Assembly (NCBI GenBank): GCA_019414465.1 | Contig: DXLY01000005.1 | Location: 1-52,360, forward strand | Direction of reading: 5' to 3' | Source of the DNA: Collinsella sp. | GTDB lineage: Bacteria; Actinomycetota; Coriobacteriia; Coriobacteriales; Coriobacteriaceae | DNA: 52,360 nucleotides | Shown here: one piece after another, positions 23,795-31,660 of the stretch | Layout: each line of letters starts with the position of its first letter | Position numbering within the stretch: the first letter of the stretch is position 1 | Notes under the pieces: generated by a model | What the model saw: only the letters and a program-made list of their open reading frames with translations | Databases searched by the model: none | Told to the model about the DNA's origin: nothing | Translations under genes and position numbers: made by a program

Positions 23795-25234
23795 ATGCGT
23801 GAAACTACATCATCATTGCCACGCCTCACCGCCGCCGCCCTCTCGCGCGCGCTTAACCTGGAACAAGGCAGTCGCCTGCTCACTGTCCGTCTGCCTGGCG
23901 CTGTGGATGCCGAAGATCTCGCTAAGTGCTTTACCCTAAACGGTAACGGCGTGCCCGATATTAGTGAGCTTGAACCTGGAAAGCAGAATGCAAGCGATGA
24001 TGATGCAGCGCCGGTGTTTGTCGATGCATCAAACTACTACCGCGCAAATAAGCACGATATCGAAAAAGACAGTGCCGCGCTCATCGATTATTTGGAGCCT
24101 GGCTACCTTGATTTTTGCGACTGGGGTCCTTTTATTTGGTGCCTGTATGCTCTCGCCCTTTCGGGCCGCACTCGAGCAGCCGTGGTACTTCCCGCCGATT
24201 TACTTGATAAAGCTGAACAAGCACGCACGATTTTGATACGCGAAGGGCTCATCGAGAGCGTCGTTTATTTGCCACTTTCCGAGCCCAGGCCCTACATGAC
24301 AAGCGCGCTCCTCATACTGTCTTCAGGAAATCGCAGCGTTGCATTTCGCAGCGCAATTGAGCCCGGACCGCGTTTTCAATATGTGACTAAAACATCGTAT
24401 TACTCTGATATCACCTTTTCTATCTCTCCTGACTGGGCCCGCATTGATACCAATACGCCAAGATCGACGCCAATCGAAACGTCCACTTTTGCCACGCGCG
24501 AGCTGCTCCAACACCACGCCGCTCTCTCAAAAGGCAAAATCAGCCTCATCGCCATCACCCGAAACTACAGCGCCACACTCGGTGACTCTTTTACGCGAGT
24601 CGCGCCATTCATGCCCCGCGAGAGCACGACATCGAACGACATTGACGCAGTCGAGGTGCGCCGAATCTCATCTCAAGATTTTCAGGACGGCAATCTTCTG
24701 CCCGTAGATGCTTCAGATAATCAAAATAGCTCGGATTCTAAATTCGTAAAGGTGGACCCCAGCGTTCTCGATCGTTATGAGCTCCGCGCTGGAGATATCG
24801 TCATGCCGCGCATGCTGGGTCGCTACGGCGCGTCCAACCTGCTCGTCGTCAGCTCCGATGACGCTAAGCAGCATCTGGTTGCTTCGCATAACACCACCGT
24901 CATTCGCCCGTCATTCCAAACGATGACCGAAGATGAGCGCGTAGTGTTTTCGGAGATAATTGTTGGATACCTTACCGAAGGCCACGGGGCGCAGCTGATT
25001 CAAGCATTAACTGAAGCAGCCAGCATCCGCGCCATCCGTCCTAGCGACCTGTTTGAGATCGAAGTCCCGCCGGCGCTCGACCCGCGCACACGCGAGTATA
25101 GCGAATCCATCAACCGCTTTGCCGAGGTCGTAAGGACAAAGAAACAAGCCGAGGCCACTGTCGCCCAAGCCCAGCGCGACCTCGAAGGCGCAAAAAAGGC
25201 CGTCACCCAGGTGGTCGACCAGACCTGCGAATAG
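23795..25234 (+). CDS. Degenerate N6-methyltransferase/HsdS-like fusion (module A)
   Basis: 479 residues; AAAGGG lies about 10 bp before the ATG. The segment RTRAAVVLPADLLDK then IREGLIESVVYLPLS (about 125-160) is the region after the catalytic motif in type I methyltransferases, but there is no SAM-binding motif I or NPPF/Y before it. From about 270 it looks like a target-recognition subunit: VEVRRISSQDFQDGNLLPV, RAGDIVMPRMLGRYGAS, and a C-terminal coiled coil with TREYSESINRFAEVV. DNA recognition without methylation is the simplest reading. Paralogue of the gene at 16448, with the same divergent position relative to an operon. Family logic clear; partner unknown. Confidence 0.7.
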   Translation: MRETTSSLPRLTAAALSRALNLEQGSRLLTVRLPGAVDAEDLAKCFTLNGNGVPDISELEPGKQNASDDDAAPVFVDASNYYRANKHDIEKDSAALIDYLEPGYLDFCDWGPFIWCLYALALSGRTRAAVVLPADLLDKAEQARTILIREGLIESVVYLPLSEPRPYMTSALLILSSGNRSVAFRSAIEPGPRFQYVTKTSYYSDITFSISPDWARIDTNTPRSTPIETSTFATRELLQHHAALSKGKISLIAITRNYSATLGDSFTRVAPFMPRESTTSNDIDAVEVRRISSQDFQDGNLLPVDASDNQNSSDSKFVKVDPSVLDRYELRAGDIVMPRMLGRYGASNLLVVSSDDAKQHLVASHNTTVIRPSFQTMTEDERVVFSEIIVGYLTEGHGAQLIQALTEAASIRAIRPSDLFEIEVPPALDPRTREYSESINRFAEVVRTKKQAEATVAQAQRDLEGAKKAVTQVVDQTCE

Positions 25235-25255
25235 CGCATAGGCAGTAGAAACGTC

Positions 25256-25294
25256 TTAAGCCGGCGACAGGAACTAATTCTGCCGCCGGCTTAA
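25256..25294. terminator. Bidirectional terminator after the module A methyltransferase-like gene
   Basis: Perfect 11-bp GC-rich arms TTAAGCCGGCG (25256-25266) and CGCCGGCTTAA (25284-25294) lie between convergent stops at 25234 (plus) and 25304 (minus). The loop is 17 nt and there is no long T-run on either strand. Confidence 0.75.
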
Positions 25295-25303
25295 CTATCT
25301 AGC

Positions 25304-26194
25304 CTATTCCCATCCCGTGGTCTGAGGATTCCATTTGCACACATTCGCCGAATGATTAAAGCACGGTGTATACAACCGATTGACGACCTCTTCTGCCCCA
25401 GCAATGTTCCCCGCGAGATCAAGTACCCCCGCCTGCCTCGCCATCTTTACGTACTGTGCAGAACCATTTTGTTTCCACCAGAGAGGCGCCACGAACTCTT
25501 CCGGCATTGCCACTTTGCGGGCAGACGCTTCTTTCTCGACCCTCTCGACAAGCGTAGCCCCATCGACGAAGCAAGTTTTCGCGTACACCAAGATGTCGAC
25601 TATATCCTTGATTCGCGATGAAGCACGGCCCTCATGCATCTCTATCATTGCGAGCAATTTATCTGCAAGGGCACTCTCCACTCGGCATACTCGATAGTCG
25701 CAGACTGGGAGCCCCTCGATATTCAGACGATCGATCGGCGCAAGAACCTCAGGCTCAAGTCCCCGCACTTCATCAATTACCAAGTCAATTGAAATTGGCT
25801 GTAGCTTCTTGGTTCCCATAAAGGGGGTGAACCACACCTTCGCACCGCACCGATACTCATCTTCTTCTTTGATTTGCTCTGCACGATCAAAGACGAACGA
25901 AACGAAATCCTCCAGATCAATCGAAGCAGCCTGCACCAGATCGACAATAGCCTCTTCGAGACTCTCCTCTTGAGCAACCAAGTCAATATCTCTTGTGACA
26001 CGTGCATCGAGTGTTCGCGCCAGGACGCTTTGACCGCCCTTGAGCACAAAGCTGCCGTCATCTTCTGAAAAAACGCGACATAGGAAGCGATGAAAGTAGA
26101 AACCGACGATTGCCCGATTAGTATCCATTGGTGATTCTCTTGCGGCATTCCTAACAGCCATCTCCAATGCGGCAGGCGTTTTGTACTTCACCAT
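25304..26194 (-). CDS. abiEii: AbiEii/AbiGii-family nucleotidyltransferase toxin
   Basis: 296 residues. Contains the nucleotidyltransferase motifs of AbiEii: KGGQSVLAR near 52, then TRDIDLVA with the two aspartates near 70, and a later ISIDLVIDE carrying the third acidic group. The YRVCRVESALADKLLAM helix and SRIKDIVDI are family hallmarks. In known AbiE systems this protein transfers nucleotides onto tRNA and stops growth, and the upstream gene is the cognate antitoxin. Start: ATG at 26194; a GTG one codon later has better spacing to GGAGG. Motifs appear intact. Confidence 0.88.
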   Translation of the reverse strand: MVKYKTPAALEMAVRNAARESPMDTNRAIVGFYFHRFLCRVFSEDDGSFVLKGGQSVLARTLDARVTRDIDLVAQEESLEEAIVDLVQAASIDLEDFVSFVFDRAEQIKEEDEYRCGAKVWFTPFMGTKKLQPISIDLVIDEVRGLEPEVLAPIDRLNIEGLPVCDYRVCRVESALADKLLAMIEMHEGRASSRIKDIVDILVYAKTCFVDGATLVERVEKEASARKVAMPEEFVAPLWWKQNGSAQYVKMARQAGVLDLAGNIAGAEEVVNRLYTPCFNHSANVCKWNPQTTGWE

Positions 26195-26209
26195 GTCCTC
26201 CGTTTCGCA

Positions 26210-26833
26210 TTACCCGTTCAGTACCATCAGCAAAGGCGCCATCAGCTCGCGTCGTTTGGCGGTTTTAGAGTTCTCCTCTACAAGATCCTTCAGCCGTTGT
26301 ATATCGAGTCCACGTCCAAGCGCGTCGTGATAGGCATCGATAATTAATGAGGGATCCTCGCAATCGAGGCAAAGATCGACAAGCGTGCGCTCGGGTTTAG
26401 TTACCGGCAGGCCGTCGAGCCAAACGATGTCCCGCTCAGCAATCTCGCGCTTTACAAAAGAAAGGGATTCGTTTCTTGTATTGATACGCATGGGCGCGGT
26501 CATCCTGTAGGGGGACAGATAGAAATCGCCCATTTGCTGCAGGTTCGCCGCTGTCGTACCGCTCACGGCGATGCCATCCCACTGACGTTTTCTCTCCCAC
26601 GCGCAAAGGGAGGGATTGGTGAGCTTCCAAAAGGCGTTGAGTTCGTCGGTGTCTCGGCGCTGCGTTCCAGACATCCGGTAGGCGCCGTGGCATATCCGTT
26701 CAAGACGCCCTGCGCGGCATGAGTGCGCCAGCGCATCTCGAGAGATGTCCATGCGAGCCGCCTGGGCTGTGGTGAACACGCCCTCGCTCTCGGAAAGCTC
26801 GCTTATCGCCGCTATGTTGCTAAAGTACTTCAT
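26210..26833 (-). CDS. abiEi: AbiEi-family antitoxin/repressor
   Basis: 207 residues from the ATG at 26833. N-terminal winged helix (SEGVFTTAQAARMDISRDAL, about 15-34) followed by RAGRLERICHGAYR, the typical AbiEi entry, and a C-terminal domain with KPERTLVDLCLD. It should bind inverted repeats upstream and repress the pair, and counter the toxin at 25304. A longer frame to 26884 is rejected because a good promoter lies inside it. TACAAT ends 6 bp before this ATG, so the transcript would begin at or beside the start codon and be leaderless. Toxin gene follows by 15 bp. Confidence 0.88.
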   Translation of the reverse strand: MKYFSNIAAISELSESEGVFTTAQAARMDISRDALAHSCRAGRLERICHGAYRMSGTQRRDTDELNAFWKLTNPSLCAWERKRQWDGIAVSGTTAANLQQMGDFYLSPYRMTAPMRINTRNESLSFVKREIAERDIVWLDGLPVTKPERTLVDLCLDCEDPSLIIDAYHDALGRGLDIQRLKDLVEENSKTAKRRELMAPLLMVLNG

Positions 26834-26839
26834 GCTGCA

Positions 26840-26867
26840 ATTGTAGGATATTTTCATACTTTTGCAA
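26840..26867 (-). promoter_or_regulatory. Promoter giving a leaderless abiEi transcript
   Basis: On the minus strand TTGCAA (26862-26867), a 16-bp spacer and TACAAT (26840-26845) form a good promoter. The -10 ends 6 bp before the abiEi ATG at 26833, so transcription should start at that ATG, and no ribosome binding site is present. Confidence 0.6.
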
Positions 26868-26952
26868 CGTGATTTTTGATCCATTAGATCCGTTTGCCTT
26901 GTTTACCCCATTTCTGACGCCGTTTTGCACCGGCACCCCATCCCCCGCTATT

Positions 26953-27132
26953 GAGGTCTAATACTTTTCCGCGAAGTGAACGGCTGTTTTTGGACCCCTG
27001 AAACATCCGCATTTTTCGGCGGCAAAATCGTGGGATTTCAGCATTGAAACCGCAGGAAGCGGCACCTCTAAAGTGTCGATGCTTCGGGGGTCCGTTTTCA
27101 CTCATTCACTTCTCGGAAAAGTATTAGACCTC
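26953..27132. repeat. 180-bp element with about 50-bp imperfect terminal inverted repeats
   Basis: Arms start with 18 perfectly matching bases (GAGGTCTAATACTTTTCC at 26953-26970, its complement at 27115-27132) and continue with mostly matching sequence to about 27003 and 27082. The element encodes nothing I trust. It lies in the 555-bp non-coding stretch between abiEi and the DUF4342 gene. The layout is that of a MITE or a long structured RNA. The remaining 27133-27242 is featureless, C-rich, without a gene. Confidence 0.6.
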
Positions 27133-27242
27133 GCTATCAGCTATCCCAAAGATCAGACCGCCCCTCCTTCACGCCACGCAAAACCTGCCTTTTCTGCCCC
27201 TGCCCGCCTCCGCACCACCCAAAAACTCATCCAACATTAATC

Positions 27243-27270
27243 TTGGCTCAAGAATCGCTTAATCTATAAC
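27243..27270 (+). promoter_or_regulatory. Promoter of the DUF4342 / two-component operon
   Basis: TTGGCT (27243-27248), a 16-bp spacer and TATAAC (27265-27270) lie 118 bp before the gene at 27389. The leader ends with AAAGGA, 9 bp before the start codon. Confidence 0.5.
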
Positions 27271-27388
27271 CTGCACTATAGAGTTCGACCAAGGGCGGGG
27301 CGGCGCCGCGCAACGCAGGCCGCCGAACGCAACGCTCGCGCCCGGGCAGATCGCCCGGCGTCGCGCCCATCGAACGAAAGGACAGGTC

Positions 27389-27931
27389 ATGGACGACCTC
27401 GAAAAAGTTGAAACCATCCGCACCAAGTGCAACGTGAGCTACACCGATGCCAAAGCTGCGCTCGACGCCGCCGACGGCAACGTTCTGGACGCCATCATTT
27501 GGCTCGAGTCGCAGGGCAAGACGCAGACCACATCGGCGCACGCCGCCACCGAGTCCGCGCCGGTCGATGAGCCCTCGGCCGAGATGGTCGCCGCGCAGGC
27601 AGCCTACGAGAAGTCGAGCGAAAAGACCGACTTCTCCAAGAAGATGGACAGCGTATGGGAGTACCTCAAAAAGCTCTTCCGCCTGAGCCTGGACACCAAG
27701 TTTATCGCCACGCGCCGCGATGCAATCATCCTCAACATCCCCATCCTGATTCCCATCGTCGCCCTGTTTGCCTGGGGCGCCACGATATGGCTGATGCTGA
27801 TCGGCCTGTTCTTTGGCATGCGTTACCGCATCGATAGCGACGGCGACGTGCCCGGCAGCATCAACAACCTTATGGATCACGCCGCCGACGCCGCGGACGA
27901 CATCAAGCAAAATCTGAACGACGACAAGTAA
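27389..27931 (+). CDS. UBA-like plus DUF4342 membrane protein
   Basis: 180 residues. The N-terminal 45 residues form a UBA/TS-N-like helical domain (KVETIRTKCNVSYTDAKAAL, GNVLDAIIWLES), followed by an acidic linker and a DUF4342 domain with two hydrophobic stretches near 112-140 and a C-terminal amphipathic tail. Role of DUF4342 is unknown; it occurs beside envelope or chaperone genes in anaerobes. AAAGGA lies 9 bp before the ATG. The response regulator gene follows after 18 bp, so they form one transcript. Confidence 0.8.
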   Translation: MDDLEKVETIRTKCNVSYTDAKAALDAADGNVLDAIIWLESQGKTQTTSAHAATESAPVDEPSAEMVAAQAAYEKSSEKTDFSKKMDSVWEYLKKLFRLSLDTKFIATRRDAIILNIPILIPIVALFAWGATIWLMLIGLFFGMRYRIDSDGDVPGSINNLMDHAADAADDIKQNLNDDK

Positions 27932-27949
27932 TCGCAAACGGGGGCACGC

Positions 27950-28729
27950 ATGGCACGGATCCTGATCGTAGAGGACGAGGAGAAAATCGCCCGCTTTGTG
28001 ACGCTCGAGCTGGAGCACGAGGGCTACCAGGTGGAACACGCCGCCGATGGCCGCACCGCCGTGGACCTGGCGCTGGAGCGCAACTACGATCTTATTCTGC
28101 TCGATGTGCTGTTGCCGCAGCTCAACGGCATGGAGGTCCTGCGGCGCGTCCGCAAGCACAAGGACGTGCCGGTGATTATGGTCACCGCGCGCGATGCCGT
28201 GATGGACAAGGTGGCCGGGCTCGATGCCGGCGCCGACGATTACCTGACCAAGCCGTTTGCGATTGAGGAGCTGTTCGCACGGATCCGCGTGGCGTTGAAG
28301 CGCTCGGAGGCCGTGCGGGCGGCTTCGGGCGTTGGCGGCATCGGGACGGGCGCGGCAGGCGGCACGGGTGTCGGCGCCACTGCGATGCCCCCGGTCAGTG
28401 ACTCGACCCAGGTTTCCGCCTCGCTCTCCCCCGCCACGCTCGCCGTGGGCTCGGTTGCGCTCGACCCCGACCGCCGCGAAGTCACGGTCGGCGGCTCGCC
28501 CATTGCGCTCACGGCCCGCGAGTTCGATGTCCTCGCCCTGCTTATGGCGCATGCCGAGACCGTGCTCACGCGCGAACGCATCGCGCACGAAGCGCTGGGC
28601 TACGAATACATGGGCGACACCAACAACGTCGACGTGCACATCGCGCATCTACGCGCCAAGATCGAGGACGCCGGCGGCGCCCGCATCATCCAGACCGTGC
28701 GCGGGGTGGGCTATGTCTGCCGCGCGTAA
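27950..28729 (+). CDS. OmpR/PhoB-type response regulator
   Basis: 259 residues. Receiver domain 1-110 with the acidic pocket (EDEEK) and the phospho-acceptor Asp52 in LILLDVLLPQ, plus Lys105 of the TKPF switch. A Gly/Ala-rich linker of about 50 residues follows, longer than usual. The C-terminal winged helix (about 160-259) has LTAREFDVLALL and VDVHIAHLRAKI motifs. It acts with the kinase whose start overlaps its end by 17 bp. Target genes cannot be read from the window. Confidence 0.92.
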   Translation: MARILIVEDEEKIARFVTLELEHEGYQVEHAADGRTAVDLALERNYDLILLDVLLPQLNGMEVLRRVRKHKDVPVIMVTARDAVMDKVAGLDAGADDYLTKPFAIEELFARIRVALKRSEAVRAASGVGGIGTGAAGGTGVGATAMPPVSDSTQVSASLSPATLAVGSVALDPDRREVTVGGSPIALTAREFDVLALLMAHAETVLTRERIAHEALGYEYMGDTNNVDVHIAHLRAKIEDAGGARIIQTVRGVGYVCRA

Positions 28730-30008
28730 CGCCGAGGCCAAGCGCGTCACCTCCATCGCCCGCGCCATCAACTGGAGCTATATGTGGCGCCGCCTGATGA
28801 GCTACGTCTGGCTCGATCTGTTGCTGGTGGTGATTGCGGCGGCGATCCTCGTCTATGGATACAACCAGACACTGCCCGACAGCGCGTTTACCGCAGGATG
28901 GATTCCCGGCGCCACCGTTCACGGCATGTCGCTGACGCCCGCGCGCGGCTGGGACCTGACAACGCTCACCTATACCGTCGAGCTTGCGCGCACCACCAAG
29001 ACTTTCCCCCTCGCGCAGGACCTCGTCGCGCTATGGCCTCTCTACCTTGTCGTTGTGGGTTGGCAGGTCATCAGCGTGCTCAACATGCTCGGCGGTGCCC
29101 GCCGTGTGCGCCGTACCATGGCACCGCTCAACGACTTGGCACTGCGCGTGGACGAACTCGGCCGCATGCAACTCGCCGGCGGCAAAATGGAGACACTGGA
29201 GCAGGCCATCGAGCGCGCAAGCGTCGACTCGCCGAGCGTCACCACCGGCGACGCCGACCTGGCAAGCATCGAGGTCGCGCTCAACCGCCTGCTGCGCCAG
29301 ATGCAAGAGGCAAAGCTGCAGCAGATGCGCTTTGTCAACGATGCAAGCCACGAGCTACGCACGCCCATCGCGGTGATTCAGGGCTACGTAAACATGCTCG
29401 ACCGCTGGGGCAAAAACGACCCGGACGTGCTGGCAGAATCCATCGCGTCCCTTAAGGCCGAAAGCGAGCACATGCAAGAGCTCGTGGAGCAGCTGCTGTT
29501 TTTGGCGCGCGGCGATGCCGGGCGCACGGTCCTACGGCGCGCGAATACCAACCTGGCCGCACTGGTCGGCGAGGTATGCGAGGAATCGCAGATGATCGAT
29601 ACCGAGCACACGTATCGACTGGCCTTTGACGCTGTGCTTGTCAGCGACCCGCGCTGCGACGCGCCCGTTGACGTGGCGCTCGTGAAGCAGGCTCTGCGCG
29701 TGATCGTGCAAAACGCCGCCAAGTACTCGGATGCGGGAACGACCGTCACATTTGGCATAACGCCGGATGCGGGCGCGGGCACGATCGACATAAGTGTTGA
29801 GGACGAGGGCATCGGCATGAACCAGGAATCCGCAGCTCACGCGTTCGAGCGGTTCTACCGTGCCGACAACGCGCGCGATGCCGGCGCACAGGGTTCGGGT
29901 CTGGGGCTTGCGATCGCCAAGTGGATCGTCGACAGCCACGGCGGCGTCATCGGTGTGACCTCGGTCGAAGGGGTCGGCAGCCGCTTTACGATTCGCCTGC
30001 CACGATAG
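28713..30008 (+). CDS. Membrane-bound sensor histidine kinase
   Basis: 431 residues from the ATG at 28713, inside the response regulator's last codons. Two membrane helices (about 30-47 and 105-125) enclose an extracytoplasmic sensor loop. The dimerisation domain has the phospho-acceptor histidine in DASHELRTP; the ATPase lobe shows NAAKYSD (N box), DEGIGM (G1), FERFYR (F box) and SGLGLAI (G2). Cognate partner of the preceding regulator. No characteristic ligand-binding motif in the loop. Confidence 0.92.
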   Translation: MSAARNAEAKRVTSIARAINWSYMWRRLMSYVWLDLLLVVIAAAILVYGYNQTLPDSAFTAGWIPGATVHGMSLTPARGWDLTTLTYTVELARTTKTFPLAQDLVALWPLYLVVVGWQVISVLNMLGGARRVRRTMAPLNDLALRVDELGRMQLAGGKMETLEQAIERASVDSPSVTTGDADLASIEVALNRLLRQMQEAKLQQMRFVNDASHELRTPIAVIQGYVNMLDRWGKNDPDVLAESIASLKAESEHMQELVEQLLFLARGDAGRTVLRRANTNLAALVGEVCEESQMIDTEHTYRLAFDAVLVSDPRCDAPVDVALVKQALRVIVQNAAKYSDAGTTVTFGITPDAGAGTIDISVEDEGIGMNQESAAHAFERFYRADNARDAGAQGSGLGLAIAKWIVDSHGGVIGVTSVEGVGSRFTIRLPR

Positions 30009-30028
30009 GAAGCCCCTCGGCATAAATA

Positions 30029-30062
30029 AAGGGATAGGGCCACGCGGCCCTATCCCTTTTTG
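30029..30062. terminator. Strong bidirectional terminator
   Basis: Perfect 14-bp stem (AAAGGGATAGGGCC at 30029-30042, GGCCCTATCCCTTT at 30047-30060), a 4-nt loop and flanking T/A runs end both the kinase gene and the convergent VOC gene. Confidence 0.95.
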
Positions 30063-30083
30063 CTAGCTATGGCAGCCTGTGCG

Positions 30084-30458
30084 CTACTCGCGGCACAGAT
30101 GCACGGCAAAGCCGGCGAACTCGCGCTTAAAGTACACGAGCTTGGTGCCGCCGTCGGGCAGCAGCACGCGCGACTCCTCGTTGACCTCGAGTCCGCGCTC
30201 GGCAAACCACTTCTCGGCCGCATCGATGTCGTTGACGGCAAAGCCGATGTGGCCCTTGGTGCCACGACCGCTCTGCTTCATGATCTCGACCAGCGAATCG
30301 TTAAAGTACGAAACCGGGGTCTCGATGACGGGCAGCCCCATCATCGTCGAGAACAGCTCCGCGATCTCCAGCGCATCTGCCGGGTCGGTGGCGTTAATGC
30401 CCACATGGGCAACGCGCATGCCAAAGAGCTCGACCGGGTTGGCGTTCTGCTCACCCAT
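30084..30458 (-). CDS. VOC/glyoxalase-family protein
   Basis: 124 residues from the ATG at 30458; a much longer frame in this register runs through the PTS gene and is rejected. Paired beta-alpha-beta-beta-beta modules with metal-ligand-like positions: MRVAHVGINATD at the N-terminus and GHIGFAVNDID near 70, plus a terminal VYFKREFAGFAVHL. The superfamily covers lyases, dioxygenases and resistance proteins, so substrate is open. Located after a PTS IIB gene (11-bp gap), perhaps acting on the same sugar. Confidence 0.7.
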   Translation of the reverse strand: MGEQNANPVELFGMRVAHVGINATDPADALEIAELFSTMMGLPVIETPVSYFNDSLVEIMKQSGRGTKGHIGFAVNDIDAAEKWFAERGLEVNEESRVLLPDGGTKLVYFKREFAGFAVHLCRE

Positions 30459-30469
30459 ACAGTCAGCGC

Positions 30470-30757
30470 CTACTGAGCCATGACGTCGAGGACGGCCTTC
30501 TCGGCAGCAACGCGGTTCATGCCGGTCATGAAGGGCACGCCGCTCACGTACGGGCAGGTGAGGCCCTCGGGGGCAACGGTGGTGGCGATCAGCAGGTCGG
30601 CGCCCTCGTCGCAAGCGTCCTTGGCCTCGGAGATGGCGCACTGCACGATCTCGTACTTGTCGGCGTAACCGTTGGCGTCGAGCATGGTGGCAACCTTCTG
30701 GGCAACGAGCGTGGAAGTGGCAGCGCCAGCACCGCAAGCCAAAACGATCTTCTTCAT
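30470..30757 (-). CDS. Orphan PTS IIB subunit (galactitol/lactose-type fold)
   Basis: 95 residues. KKIVLACGAGAATSTL at the start carries the phosphorylated Cys8 and a P-loop-like glycine set; the rest is a small Rossmann domain. It should receive phosphate from an IIA protein and pass it to a sugar in an IIC channel. No IIA or IIC is in the window. GGGAG precedes the ATG. Upstream region 30758-30920 is shared with the divergent membrane-protein gene. Confidence 0.85.
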   Translation of the reverse strand: MKKIVLACGAGAATSTLVAQKVATMLDANGYADKYEIVQCAISEAKDACDEGADLLIATTVAPEGLTCPYVSGVPFMTGMNRVAAEKAVLDVMAQ

Positions 30758-30920
30758 AGGTAATGTCTCCCTTCATGGTTTACTTTAGGTAAGTGTACCG
30801 CAGCGAGCGATGGCGCTCGGCCTCGATGCGCTTTTATGCCAGTTTGCTTGCACGCTGCGTATAATACATCTAGTACGTGTTGTCATACCGCTCGCTTTAC
30901 GAGCGACTAAGGACCCCAAT

Positions 30921-31544
30921 ATGCCCGATTCCCGCACACTCTGGACCGCCGTCGTTATCATCTGCATCGCCGTGTCGGTGTTCTTTAGCGTCAAAAAACG
31001 CACCACGTTTAAGCGCCTACAGCAGCTTATGGCCGCTAAGCAGTGGGACGAGTTCGATCGCTTGCTCGACGCCAAACTCACCAGCATGCTGTACCCGCGC
31101 TACAACCGCGACTACCTGCGCCTGAACTCCTATCTGCTGCGCGAGGACCACAAGCGCGCCGACGAGATGTTCGATTTGCTGCTGGGACTCAACCTGCCCA
31201 AGATGCAGCGCGTCGACCTGGTAATCAAGGCCTTTAACTACTACGTTGGCCAGGAGGACCGCAAAAAGTCCAAGGAGTTGCTGCACGAGATCAAGGGCTT
31301 TGAGGGCGGTCAGGCCGAGGCAGTCGCGCACGAATGCCAGCTGATGTACGACACGATGATCCTCAAGCGCCACAACGACATCCCCGAGCTGGAGCGCATG
31401 CTCAAGGAGGCCGGTGACGACAAGGTCAAGAGCTGCCGCCTGGAATACCTGCTGGCCCTGCAGTACAAGAACAAGGGCGACGAGGCCAAGTTTGCCGAGT
31501 ACTTGGAAAAGTCGGGCCAGCACTCGATGGCTGTCAACGCGTAA
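30921..31544 (+). CDS. Single-pass membrane protein with helical-repeat domain
   Basis: 207 residues from the ATG at 30921 (AAGGA upstream); an in-frame longer start at 30810 lacks a site. One N-terminal helix (about 7-23, TAVVIICIAVSVFFSV) is followed by an all-helical, charged domain resembling TPR-like repeats (RLLDAKLTSMLYPRYN, LLREDHKRADEMFDLLL). Probably faces the cytoplasm. No known family name; conserved-looking and intact. Confidence 0.7.
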   Translation: MPDSRTLWTAVVIICIAVSVFFSVKKRTTFKRLQQLMAAKQWDEFDRLLDAKLTSMLYPRYNRDYLRLNSYLLREDHKRADEMFDLLLGLNLPKMQRVDLVIKAFNYYVGQEDRKKSKELLHEIKGFEGGQAEAVAHECQLMYDTMILKRHNDIPELERMLKEAGDDKVKSCRLEYLLALQYKNKGDEAKFAEYLEKSGQHSMAVNA

Positions 31545-31575
31545 CGGACGGCTTGTGCTAGACTTCTAGTCTCAC

Positions 31576-31660
31576 GGGGGCGTGGCGGAATTGGCATACG
31601 CAGGAGACTTAAAATCTCTCGCCGCAAGGATTGTGGGTTCGAGTCCCACCGCCCCTACCA
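31576..31660 (+). tRNA. tRNA-Leu (UAA)
   Basis: 85 nt with encoded CCA. Acceptor GGGGGCG pairs with CGCCCCT at the 3' end. The anticodon stem GGAGA/TCTCT encloses loop CTTAAAA, placing anticodon UAA at 31610-31612. A long variable arm (class II) and the TTCGAGT T-loop are present. Reads UUA and UUG codons. Confidence 0.95.

Noticed and set aside
7443..25234. CRISPR, BREX, DISARM or a complete type I restriction system
   Set aside because: No repeats, no cas genes, no BrxL/PglZ or DrmA-type genes recognised, and no HsdR or active HsdM.
26884..27105. 73-residue minus-strand frame inside the 180-bp element
   Set aside because: No ribosome binding site; the frame follows the inverted repeat and the sequence is better explained as a repeat.
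28332..28712. N-terminal extension of the histidine kinase frame
   Set aside because: It overlaps the response regulator and is low-complexity; the kinase start at 28713 places the first membrane helix normally.
30459..30776. N-terminal extension of the VOC frame
   Set aside because: It crosses the PTS IIB gene in another frame; the ATG at 30458 is the sensible start.
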